Shown here: positions 26,544 through 34,120 of the stretch, piece after piece
How positions within the stretch are numbered: the stretch's first letter is position 1
Layout of the letters: each line of letters opens with the position of its first letter
Assembly: GCA_035651715.1 (NCBI GenBank)
Contig: DASRFD010000045.1
Location: 44,596 to 108,595 of the forward strand
Direction of reading: 5' to 3'
Source: Nevskia sp035651715
GTDB lineage: Bacteria > Pseudomonadota > Gammaproteobacteria > Nevskiales > Nevskiaceae
DNA: 64,000 nt
The notes under the pieces: model-generated
Told to the model about the DNA's origin: nothing
Seen by the model: only the letters and a program-made list of their open reading frames with translations
The model's database searches: none
Translations under genes and position numbers: made by a program

Positions 26544-27530
26544 ATGCACACGCTCAAGCTGCTGGCCGGCGCCGCCCTGGCGCTCGCCGCCGCGGCCGCT
26601 CCGGCGGCGCCGCTGCTCAACGTCTCCTACGACGTGGCGCGCTCGCTATACAAGGACCTCAATCCGGCCTTCGCCGCGCAGTGGAAGCAGCAGACCGGCG
26701 AGACGGTGAGCATCGACCAGTCGCACGGCGGCTCGTCGAAGCAGGCCCGCGCCGTGATCGACGGCCTCGACGCCGACGTGGTGACGATGAACAACCCGCT
26801 GGACATCGATGCCATCGCCGCCGCCGGCCTGCTGCCGAAGAACTGGGCGCAGGCCTTCCCCGACGACAGCAGCCCGTCGTGGTCGGCGATCGTGTTCATC
26901 GTGCGCAAGGGCAACCCCAGGAACATCAGGGACTGGAACGACCTGGTGCGCCCCGGCATCCAGGTGGTGCTGCCCAACCCCAAGACCTCCGGCAACGGCC
27001 GCTACAGCTACCTCGCCGCATGGCAGTACGCGCGCGGCCGGCCCGGCGCCAGCGACACCGACTCGATCGACTTCGAGAAGAGGCTCTTCGCCAACGTGCC
27101 GGTGCTGGACAGCGGCGGCCGTGACGCCACCACCACCTTCGCCCAGCGCGGCATCGGCGACGTGCTGCTGACCTTCGAGAGCGAGTCGCGCGCAATCCAG
27201 GCCAACTTCGGCGACGCCTACCAGGTGGTGATCCCCTCCATCACCGTGCGCGCCGACAACCCGGTGGCGGTGGTGGACAAGGTGGCGGCGAAGAAGGGCA
27301 GCACCAGGCTGGCCCAGGCCTACCTGAAGTTCCACTACAGCCCGGCGGCGCAGGAGATCTTCATCAAGAACGGCCTGCGCCCCGCCGACCCCGCGGCGCT
27401 CGCCAGGCATCCGGAGTTCCCGCCGCTGCATACCTTCACCGTGGCCAAGGACTTCGGCGGCTGGGCCCATGCGCAGCAGCTGCACTTCGCCGACGGCGGC
27501 ATCTTCGACCAGATCATCACCCGCAAGTAA
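26544..27530 (+). CDS. Periplasmic thiosulfate/sulfate-binding protein, CysP-like
   Basis: A 328-residue periplasmic binding protein with a short signal peptide (MHTLKLLAGAALALAAAAAP). It is a paralog of the Sbp-like protein at the start of the locus but has the CysP-type variants: SYDVARSLYKDLNPAF, SGNGRYSYLAAW and LDSGGRDATTTF then LLTFESE. In E. coli, CysP prefers thiosulfate and Sbp sulfate, so the two may split the substrates here. It sits between the two permease genes, and its TAA is immediately followed by the cysW ATG. Confidence 0.9.
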   Translation: MHTLKLLAGAALALAAAAAPAAPLLNVSYDVARSLYKDLNPAFAAQWKQQTGETVSIDQSHGGSSKQARAVIDGLDADVVTMNNPLDIDAIAAAGLLPKNWAQAFPDDSSPSWSAIVFIVRKGNPRNIRDWNDLVRPGIQVVLPNPKTSGNGRYSYLAAWQYARGRPGASDTDSIDFEKRLFANVPVLDSGGRDATTTFAQRGIGDVLLTFESESRAIQANFGDAYQVVIPSITVRADNPVAVVDKVAAKKGSTRLAQAYLKFHYSPAAQEIFIKNGLRPADPAALARHPEFPPLHTFTVAKDFGGWAHAQQLHFADGGIFDQIITRK

Positions 27531-28424
27531 ATGAGCGAGCCCTCCCCCACCAGCGCCGCGACCGCGCCGTTCGCGCCGCTGCTCCAGACCAACGCCGCCA
27601 TCGGCGAGCCGCGGCTGGTGCGCCGGCTGCTGATCGGCGCCAGCCTGCTGTTCCTCGGCGTCTTCCTGCTGCTGCCGCTGCTGGCGGTGTTCGGCCAGGC
27701 GCTGGCCGGCGGCGTGAAGGCCTACTTCGCCGCGATGGTCGATGCGGACGCGCTCGCCGCGATCCGCCTGACCCTGCTCACCGCCGCCGTCGCGGTGCCG
27801 CTCAATACCGCGTTCGGCGTGGCCGCGGCCTGGGCCATCGCCAAGTTCCAGTTCCCCGGCAAGGGCTTGCTCATCACCCTGATCGACCTGCCGTTCTCGG
27901 TGTCGCCGGTGATCGCCGGCCTGATCTACGTGCTGATCTTCGGCTCGCGCGGCTGGCTCGGCCCCTGGCTGTCGGATCACAACATCAGGGTCGTGTTCGC
28001 CACGCCGGGGATCATATTGGCAACGGTGTTCGTCACCTTTCCTTTCGTCGCGCGCGAACTGATCCCGCTGATGCAGGCCCAGGGCGCCGACGAGGAGCAC
28101 GCGGCCCTCACCCTGGGGGCGCGCGGGTGGAGCACCTTCTGGCACGTGACCCTGCCGAACATCCGCTGGGGACTGCTGTACGGGATCCTGCTGTGCAACG
28201 CCCGCGCCATGGGCGAGTTCGGCGCGGTGTCGGTGGTCAGCGGCCATGTGCGCGGCCAGACCAACACCATGCCCCTGCAGGTGGAGATCCTGTACAACGA
28301 TTACCAGTTCGTCGCCGCCTTCGCGGTGGCCTCGCTGCTGGCCCTGCTGGCATTCGTCACCCTCGGGCTGAAGAGCCTTCTGGAATGGCGCCACGGCAGC
28401 GAACTGAAAGCAGTCCGGGGGTAA
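27531..28424 (+). CDS. cysW: Sulfate ABC transporter permease CysW
   Basis: A 297-residue permease with about six membrane helices. The segments IDLPFSVSPVIAGLIYVLIF, DEEHAALTLGARGWSTFWHV (EAA-type loop) and CNARAMGEFGAVSVVSGH are CysW-like. It starts directly after the TAA of the binding-protein gene. The last residues (LLEWRHGSELKAVRG) are cytoplasmic. cysA follows after 141 bases that contain a REP-like palindrome. Confidence 0.93.
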   Translation: MSEPSPTSAATAPFAPLLQTNAAIGEPRLVRRLLIGASLLFLGVFLLLPLLAVFGQALAGGVKAYFAAMVDADALAAIRLTLLTAAVAVPLNTAFGVAAAWAIAKFQFPGKGLLITLIDLPFSVSPVIAGLIYVLIFGSRGWLGPWLSDHNIRVVFATPGIILATVFVTFPFVARELIPLMQAQGADEEHAALTLGARGWSTFWHVTLPNIRWGLLYGILLCNARAMGEFGAVSVVSGHVRGQTNTMPLQVEILYNDYQFVAAFAVASLLALLAFVTLGLKSLLEWRHGSELKAVRG

Positions 28425-28465
28425 GGCGGCGCGAGTGACTCGATGTCGTTCGCGTGGCCTCGAAC

Positions 28466-28487
28466 GCCCGGCCATGGATGGCCGGGC
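28466..28487. repeat. Small palindrome with GCCATGGATGGC core, REP-like
   Basis: GCCCGGCCA (28466-28474) and TGGCCGGGC (28479-28487) form a perfect 9-bp stem around TGGA. The same core, GCCA-YGGA-TGGC, recurs at 28517-28528 and at 19375-19386 between sdhB and sdhA. It lies between cysW and cysA and may be an mRNA-stability or attenuation element. Confidence 0.55.
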
Positions 28488-28565
28488 CGGGGTTCCAGGA
28501 CCAGGATGAAGTTGCGCCACGGATGGCTTTGACGCAGGCAGCAAACACAGACCGAGACTTCAGGC

Positions 28566-29696
28566 ATGGATATCACCATCCGCGGCATCCACAAGCGCTT
28601 CGGCGATTTCACGGCGCTGCACGGCATCGACCTGGACATCGCCTCGGGCGAGCTGCTGGCCCTGCTCGGTCCGTCGGGCTCCGGCAAGACCACTTTGCTG
28701 CGCGCCATCGCCGGCCTGGAGCCGGTCGACGGCGGCCGGATCCTGTTCGGCGACACCGACGCCACCGCGCTCAGCGTGCAGGAGCGCCGTGTCGGCTTCG
28801 TGTTCCAGCACTACGCCCTGTTCAAGCACATGACGGTGCTGGACAACGTCACCTTCGGCCTGCGCATGCGCCCGCGCGCGCGTCGTCCCGCCGCCGCGGA
28901 AATCAGGCGCCGCGGCGCGGAGCTGCTGGAGCTGGTGCAGCTCGGCGGACTGGAAGGACGCTATCCGAACCAGCTCTCCGGCGGCCAGCGCCAGCGCGTG
29001 GCGCTGGCGCGGGCCCTGGCCATCGAGCCGCGCGTGCTGCTGCTGGACGAGCCGTTCGGCGCGCTCGACGCCAAGGTGCGCAAGGACCTGCGCCGCTGGC
29101 TGCGCCAGCTGCACCGCGAGACCGGCTACACCACCGTGTTCGTGACCCACGACCAGGAAGAGGCGCTGGAGCTGGCCGACCGCATCGTGGTGATGAACCG
29201 CGGCCGCATCGAGCAGGTCGGCAGCACCGACCAGGTCTACGACTCGCCGCGCACGCCCTTCGTGTTCGACTTCCTCGGCTCGCCCAACGTACTGCCGGGC
29301 GAGGTGCGTGGCGACGGCATCTACCTCGCCGGCGCCACCGCGCCGATCGAGGCGCCAAACGGCTTCCGCCTCGGGCCGGTCGACGTCTACGCCCGGCCCA
29401 CCGACTTCCGCGTGGTCGGCGAGGACCCCGCGGCGATTGACGGCCGCGTGCTGGAGACGCAGCGCACCGGCGCCCTGGTGCGCCTGACCGTCGCCCTGGA
29501 AGCCAACGACAAGCAGGTGGAGATCGAGGTGCCCAACCCCGATCCCGAGATGAAGGTCTGGCTGCCCGGCGACGCCATCCGCCTGCGTCCCGCGCACTTC
29601 AGCCTGTACTGCGAGCACTGCCCGGAACCGGCGGCCGTCGCCGAGGACCGCTCGGCGGACTACGCCGCCCCGGACAGCCGCGTGCGCGGGCGCTAG
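28566..29696 (+). CDS. cysA: Sulfate/thiosulfate import ATP-binding protein CysA
   Basis: A 376-residue ABC ATPase. Walker A is LLGPSGSGKTTLLRAIAG (about residues 35-52), the signature is LSGGQRQRVALARALA, Walker B is RVLLLDEPFGALDAK and the H-loop is VFVTHDQEEALE. A C-terminal TOBE-like regulatory domain follows (about 240-350), with the ending of about 25 residues being variable. It should form a CysA2-CysT-CysW importer with the two binding proteins encoded upstream. Confidence 0.95.
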   Translation: MDITIRGIHKRFGDFTALHGIDLDIASGELLALLGPSGSGKTTLLRAIAGLEPVDGGRILFGDTDATALSVQERRVGFVFQHYALFKHMTVLDNVTFGLRMRPRARRPAAAEIRRRGAELLELVQLGGLEGRYPNQLSGGQRQRVALARALAIEPRVLLLDEPFGALDAKVRKDLRRWLRQLHRETGYTTVFVTHDQEEALELADRIVVMNRGRIEQVGSTDQVYDSPRTPFVFDFLGSPNVLPGEVRGDGIYLAGATAPIEAPNGFRLGPVDVYARPTDFRVVGEDPAAIDGRVLETQRTGALVRLTVALEANDKQVEIEVPNPDPEMKVWLPGDAIRLRPAHFSLYCEHCPEPAAVAEDRSADYAAPDSRVRGR

Positions 29697-29845
29697 CAAG
29701 CCTCGTAGGCCCGTTACCTTCGCGGAAGGCGCCGCCCGGGCCTGCTCCCGGACCGCGCCCGGGGAGCTCTTGCGGCGCGCCCTTGCACCGGACAACATAG
29801 CCACAGGACCAAGCTGCGGCGGCGCGCCGCGCAACAGGGAGCGAG

Positions 29846-31285
29846 ATGGGCAGCAGGAAGCCGGTCGTCGCCATCGTCGGCGGCGGATTCAGCGGTTGCA
29901 TGGTGGCCATACACCTGTTGCACAGCGCGCAGCAACCACTGCGCGTCGTGCTGATCGACCGCGCCGATGCGCCGGGCCGCGGCGTGGCCTATCGCGACCA
30001 GCCCGAATGCCACCTGCTCAACGTTCGCGCCGAGGCGATGAGCGCCTTCCCGGACCGTCCCGACCATTTCCTGGACTGGCTCAACACCGTCTATAGCCCC
30101 TGCCATCCGGTGGGAACCGGCGAGTACCTGCCCCGTCGCATCTATGGCCTCTATGTCGAGTCGCTGCTGGCCGAGGCGCAGCGCAACGCCCGCCGCGGCG
30201 TGAGCCTGGAGCTGCGCTGCGGCGAGGTGCTGGGCCTGCGCCGGGGCGCGGACGGAGCGAGCCTGCGCCTGTCCGGCGGCGGCCAGATCCGCGCCGACCG
30301 GGTGGTGCTGGCGCTGGGCAATCCCGGCCCGGCCGATCCGCCGCTGGCCGATCCACGGGTCTTCGCCAGCCCGCGTTATCTCGGCAACGCCTGGTCCTCG
30401 CCCGGCCTGTACTCCATCCGCCGCGACGAGGACCTGCTGCTGATCGGCTCCGGCCTCACCGCGCTGGACTGGCTCGCGGCGCTGCAGACCCTCGGCCACC
30501 GCGGCCGCATCCACGTCGTCTCCCGCCGCGGCCTGCTGCCGCAGCTGCACCGCGCCGCGGCGCCCCAGCCGCTTTCGTTCAACCCGCTGGAGCTGCCGCC
30601 GCGGGTACTGCCGCTGCTGCGCCGCGTGCGCGCCGAGATCGCGACTGTGGAGGCGCGCGGCGGCGACTGGCGCGCCGTGGTCGACGCGCTGCGCCCCCAT
30701 ACCCAGGCGCTGTGGCAGCGGCTGGCGGCGGCCGAGCAGCAGCGCTTCCTGCGCCACCTGCGGCCGTACTGGGAAATCCACCGCCACCGCGCCGCGCCGC
30801 ACATCATCGAGAGCGTCTATGAGCTGCTGCGGAGCGGGCGGCTGCAGCTGGTCGCCGGCCGCCTGCAGGGCTTCGAGGAACGCGACGGCGAAGTCGAGGC
30901 CAGCGTGCGCGTGCGCCGCGGCCGCGAGCTGCAACGGCTGCGGGTACAGCGCGTGGTGAACTGCACCGGCCCGGAGAGCAACTACCGCCGGCTCAACCAC
31001 CCGCTGATCGTCAGCCTGCGCGAGCGTGGCCTGATCCAGCCGGATGCGCTGGGACTGGGCCTGCTGACCGACGCGCAGGGCGCCCTGCTCGACCGCGACG
31101 GCCGGCCCCTGGACTGGCTGCACACGCTGGGGCCGGCGCGCAAGGGCCAGCTGTGGGAAACCACGGCGGTGCCGGAGATCCGGGTGCAGGCCCAGGCGCT
31201 GGCGCGGCGCCTGCTGCAGCTGGCCGGGGTGGACCGCAAGGCGGCGCCGGCGGAAGAGACGGAACAGCCGCGGCCGAGCGTCTAG
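29846..31285 (+). CDS. FAD/NAD(P)-binding protein (NAD_binding_9 type)
   Basis: A 479-residue flavoprotein-like protein. VVAIVGGGFSGCMVAIHLL is the N-terminal dinucleotide-binding fold, followed by RADAPGRGVAYRDQPECHLL-type residues and VGTGEYLPRRIYGLY, which are characteristic of the NAD_binding_9 group. A second nucleotide motif is DEDLLLIGSGLTALDWLAAL. RVVNCTGPESNYRRL near the C-terminus is typical of flavin oxidoreductases. Some relatives are annotated as hydroxyacylglutathione-hydrolase-linked or siderophore-like oxidoreductases, but the reaction is not known. It ends shortly before a 60-base palindrome. Confidence 0.75.
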   Translation: MGSRKPVVAIVGGGFSGCMVAIHLLHSAQQPLRVVLIDRADAPGRGVAYRDQPECHLLNVRAEAMSAFPDRPDHFLDWLNTVYSPCHPVGTGEYLPRRIYGLYVESLLAEAQRNARRGVSLELRCGEVLGLRRGADGASLRLSGGGQIRADRVVLALGNPGPADPPLADPRVFASPRYLGNAWSSPGLYSIRRDEDLLLIGSGLTALDWLAALQTLGHRGRIHVVSRRGLLPQLHRAAAPQPLSFNPLELPPRVLPLLRRVRAEIATVEARGGDWRAVVDALRPHTQALWQRLAAAEQQRFLRHLRPYWEIHRHRAAPHIIESVYELLRSGRLQLVAGRLQGFEERDGEVEASVRVRRGRELQRLRVQRVVNCTGPESNYRRLNHPLIVSLRERGLIQPDALGLGLLTDAQGALLDRDGRPLDWLHTLGPARKGQLWETTAVPEIRVQAQALARRLLQLAGVDRKAAPAEETEQPRPSV

Positions 31286-31314
31286 CCCCGGCCGCGAGGG
31301 AAGCGGCGCAGCGG

Positions 31315-31374
31315 CTAGGGCTTTGTTAACACTATATCGATCGCAGCGATCGAAATAGCGTTAACAGGCCCTAG
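31315..31374. repeat. 60-base near-perfect palindrome between convergent genes
   Basis: The sequence begins CTAGGGC and ends GCCCTAG. Inside it, GTTAAC appears in both arms (31325-31330 and 31360-31365), and the centre is ATCGATCGCAGCGATCG-like, with GCG/CGC pairing around A31345. Only a one-base indel and about three mismatches break the pairing. It overlaps the spoVR stop codon. It could be a bidirectional terminator, although there is no T-tract, or a miniature inverted-repeat element. Confidence 0.7.
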
Positions 31375-32882
31375 TGCTTGACCTCCTTCAGATCCAGCTC
31401 CTTGCCGCCCTCGTCGACCGTCTGCAGGCGCACGGTGAAGCCCCACAAGCGCGACAGGTGCTTCATCACTTCGTCCGCCTCCTCGGTCAGCGGCCGCTTG
31501 CGGCATTGCTGGTGGCGCAGGGTCAGCGAGCGGTCGCCGCCCTGCTCGTAGCGGACCACCTGGATGTCGGGCACCTGCTGGTCACGGTTGTATTGCAAGG
31601 CGAGCAGGCGGCGCAGGCGCTGGAAGCCCCGCTCGTTGTGGATGGAGTCCACGGTCAGCTCGCTGTCGTCCTCGTAGTCGGCCACCGCGAACAGGTGGAA
31701 CTGGCGCATCAGGCGCGGCGACAGGAACTGGCCGATGAAGGACTCGTCCTTGTAGTTGCGCATGGCGAAGTCCAGCACCTTGTGCCAGTCGCCGCCGGCG
31801 ATGTCCGGGAACCAGGCGCGGTCCTCGTCGGTGGGCTCCTCGCAGATGCGCTTGATGTCGCTCATCATGGCGAAGCCCAGGGCATAGGGATTGAGGCCGC
31901 CGTAGCCGCGCTGGTCGAAGCCGCGCTGGGTCACCACGTTGGTGTGCGAAGCCAGGACCTCGAGCATGAAGCCCGCATCCACCAGGCCCTGGTCGAACAG
32001 GCGGTGCAGCAGGGTGTAGTGCCAGAAGGTGGCCCAGCCCTCGTTCATCACCTTGGTCTGGCCCTGCGGATAGAAGTATTGTGCGGTCTTGCGCACGATG
32101 CGCACCAATTCGCGCTGCCAGGGTTCCAGTTTTGGTGCGTACTTCTCGATGAAGTAGAGCAGATTCTCCTGCGGCTCCGCCGGAAAGCGCTCGCCCAGCT
32201 GGCGAGTCTTGGCCTTGCCGTCCTTGCGCACCGGAACGGTGCGCCAGATCTCGTCATAGCGGCTCCAGGCATATTCCTCGCGCTCGCGCTGACGGTCGCG
32301 CTCCTCGGCCACCGACAGCGGCGTCGGATGACGGTAGCGGTCGACGCCGTGGCTCATCAGGGCGTGGCAGGAGTCCAGCGTCTCCTCCACCCGCTCGTGG
32401 CCGTAGCGCTCCTCGCACTCCATCACGTAGTTACGGGCGAACACCATGTAGTCGATGATGGCGTCGGCGTTGGTCCACTGCCGGAACAGGTAGTTGCCCT
32501 TGAAGAAGGAGTTGTGGCCATAGCAGGCGTGGGCCACCACCAGGGCCTGCATCGCCATGGTGTTCTCCTCCATCAGGTAGCTGATGCAGGGGTTGGAGTT
32601 GATGACGATCTCGTAGGCCAGGCCGCGCGCGCCCTTGCGGTAGGCCTGCTCGTTGCGGATGAACTCCTTGCCGTAGCTCCAGTGCGGATAGCCGATCGGC
32701 AGGCCGGCCGAGGCGTAGGCGTCGAGCATCTGCTCGGAAGCGATGATCTCGATCTGGTTCGGGTAGGTGTCGAGCTTGAACTCGTTGGCCGCGATCTCGT
32801 GGATCGCCTGGTCGTAGCGCTCGATCAGCTCGAAGGTCCACTCGGCGCCGGTGGAAATGGGACCACGCTCCAGGGCATTCAC
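31371..32882 (-). CDS. spoVR: SpoVR family protein (YcgB-like)
   Basis: A 503-residue cytoplasmic protein of the SpoVR/YcgB family. Typical segments are PIGYPHWSYGKEF, EIVINSNPCISYLMEENTM, GHNSFFKGNYLFRQWT and KVMNEGWATFWHYTLLHRL. The last of these holds a metalloprotease-like histidine. It is known as a spore-cortex protein in Bacillus, but the gammaproteobacterial role is stress-related and unclear. The GTG start overlaps the yeaH stop (GTGA). The last gene of the prkA-yeaH-spoVR unit. Confidence 0.92.
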   Translation of the reverse strand: MNALERGPISTGAEWTFELIERYDQAIHEIAANEFKLDTYPNQIEIIASEQMLDAYASAGLPIGYPHWSYGKEFIRNEQAYRKGARGLAYEIVINSNPCISYLMEENTMAMQALVVAHACYGHNSFFKGNYLFRQWTNADAIIDYMVFARNYVMECEERYGHERVEETLDSCHALMSHGVDRYRHPTPLSVAEERDRQREREEYAWSRYDEIWRTVPVRKDGKAKTRQLGERFPAEPQENLLYFIEKYAPKLEPWQRELVRIVRKTAQYFYPQGQTKVMNEGWATFWHYTLLHRLFDQGLVDAGFMLEVLASHTNVVTQRGFDQRGYGGLNPYALGFAMMSDIKRICEEPTDEDRAWFPDIAGGDWHKVLDFAMRNYKDESFIGQFLSPRLMRQFHLFAVADYEDDSELTVDSIHNERGFQRLRRLLALQYNRDQQVPDIQVVRYEQGGDRSLTLRHQQCRKRPLTEEADEVMKHLSRLWGFTVRLQTVDEGGKELDLKEVKH

Positions 32883-34099
32883 GTCACGGCCTCCCGGTTG
32901 AACAGCTCGCGCAGCACCGGATAGACCTGGTTGCGCGCGGTGACGCTCTTCATGGCGAAGCGCTCGCTGTCGATGCGCTGGTAGGCATGGGCCAGGGGGC
33001 TGGCGCGGTTATCGTGGTCCGGCACCTCGATATAGGCGAAATAGCGCAGCTGCGGCAGCAGCTGCTCGGACAGGCAGGCGCGGCTCTTCTCCGGGTCGGC
33101 GCCGAAGGCGTCGCCGTCCGAGACCTGGGCGCCGTAAATGTTCCAGGCGTCGGAGGGGTAACGCGCCGCCATCACCTCCTGCATCAGCTTCAGCGCCGAC
33201 AGCACCACGGTGCCGCCGGAGCGGGTGTCGTGGAAGAAGGTCTCCTCGTCGACTTCCTGGGCATCGTCGGTATGGCGGATGAAGACCAGCTCGACCTTCT
33301 CGTACTTGCGCGTCAGGAACAGGTAGAGCAAGGTGAAGAAGCGCTTGGCCAGGTCCTTCTTCTCCTCGGTCATCGAAGCCGAGACGTCCATCAGGCAGAA
33401 CATCACGGCGCGCGAGATCGGCCGCGGGTCCTTGACGCGGTGGCGGTAGCGCAGGTCGATCTCGTCGACGAAGGGGATGCGCTCGATGCGGCGGCGCACC
33501 GCCTCGATCTCCTCTTCCGCCGCCTGCGCCGCCTCCAGTTCCAGCATCTGCCGCCGCAGCGGGGCGCCCAGGGCGATGCGCCGCGCCATGGCGTTGCGCA
33601 GGGAGCGGGCCACCGACAGATTGGCCGGGACGCCGGTCTGGGTGTAGCCGGCGCGGCGCCAGCGGAAGTCGCGGGTCTCGCCCAGCGCGTTGCGGATCAG
33701 GTGCGGCAGCTCGAGGTCGTCGAAGAACAGGTTCATGAACTCCTCGCGCGACAGCGCGAAGGTGAACTCGTCGTTGCTCTCGCCGCCCTCCCCGCCCTCG
33801 CCGGCGCCGCGGCCACCGCCGCCGCTCGGCCGCGGGATCTTGTCGCCGGTGTTGAACTGGCGGTTGCCGGCGTTGACGTACTCGCGGTCGCCGCCGCTGC
33901 CGTGGTGGAAGCTCGGCTCGGAAATATCCTTGACCGGGATGCTGACGTCGCTGCCCTGGTCCATGTCGGTGATGGAGCGCCGCGACACGACGTCGGTCAC
34001 CGACTTGCGGATCTGCTCCTTGTAGCGGCGCAGGAAGCGCTGTCGGTTGACCGCGTTCTTGTTGCGGTCGTTGAGGCGGCGGTCGATGATGATGGACAT
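32879..34099 (-). CDS. yeaH: YeaH/YhbH family protein (DUF444)
   Basis: A 406-residue DUF444 protein that works with the PrkA kinase. An N-terminal basic region (RRLNDRNKNAVNRQRFLRRY) is followed by a Gly-rich, probably disordered stretch (about 85-110), then a von Willebrand A-like domain with the metal-site motif MDVSASMTEEKKDLA. HTDDAQEVDEETFFH completes the domain. ATG 34099 was used. In E. coli, yeaG (prkA) and yeaH are induced by nitrogen starvation and by RpoS. The gene overlaps spoVR by four bases and follows prkA after about 20. Confidence 0.93.
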   Translation of the reverse strand: MSIIIDRRLNDRNKNAVNRQRFLRRYKEQIRKSVTDVVSRRSITDMDQGSDVSIPVKDISEPSFHHGSGGDREYVNAGNRQFNTGDKIPRPSGGGGRGAGEGGEGGESNDEFTFALSREEFMNLFFDDLELPHLIRNALGETRDFRWRRAGYTQTGVPANLSVARSLRNAMARRIALGAPLRRQMLELEAAQAAEEEIEAVRRRIERIPFVDEIDLRYRHRVKDPRPISRAVMFCLMDVSASMTEEKKDLAKRFFTLLYLFLTRKYEKVELVFIRHTDDAQEVDEETFFHDTRSGGTVVLSALKLMQEVMAARYPSDAWNIYGAQVSDGDAFGADPEKSRACLSEQLLPQLRYFAYIEVPDHDNRASPLAHAYQRIDSERFAMKSVTARNQVYPVLRELFNREAVT

Positions 34100-34120
34100 C
34101 GGTTGTGCTCTTCCTCCGGC

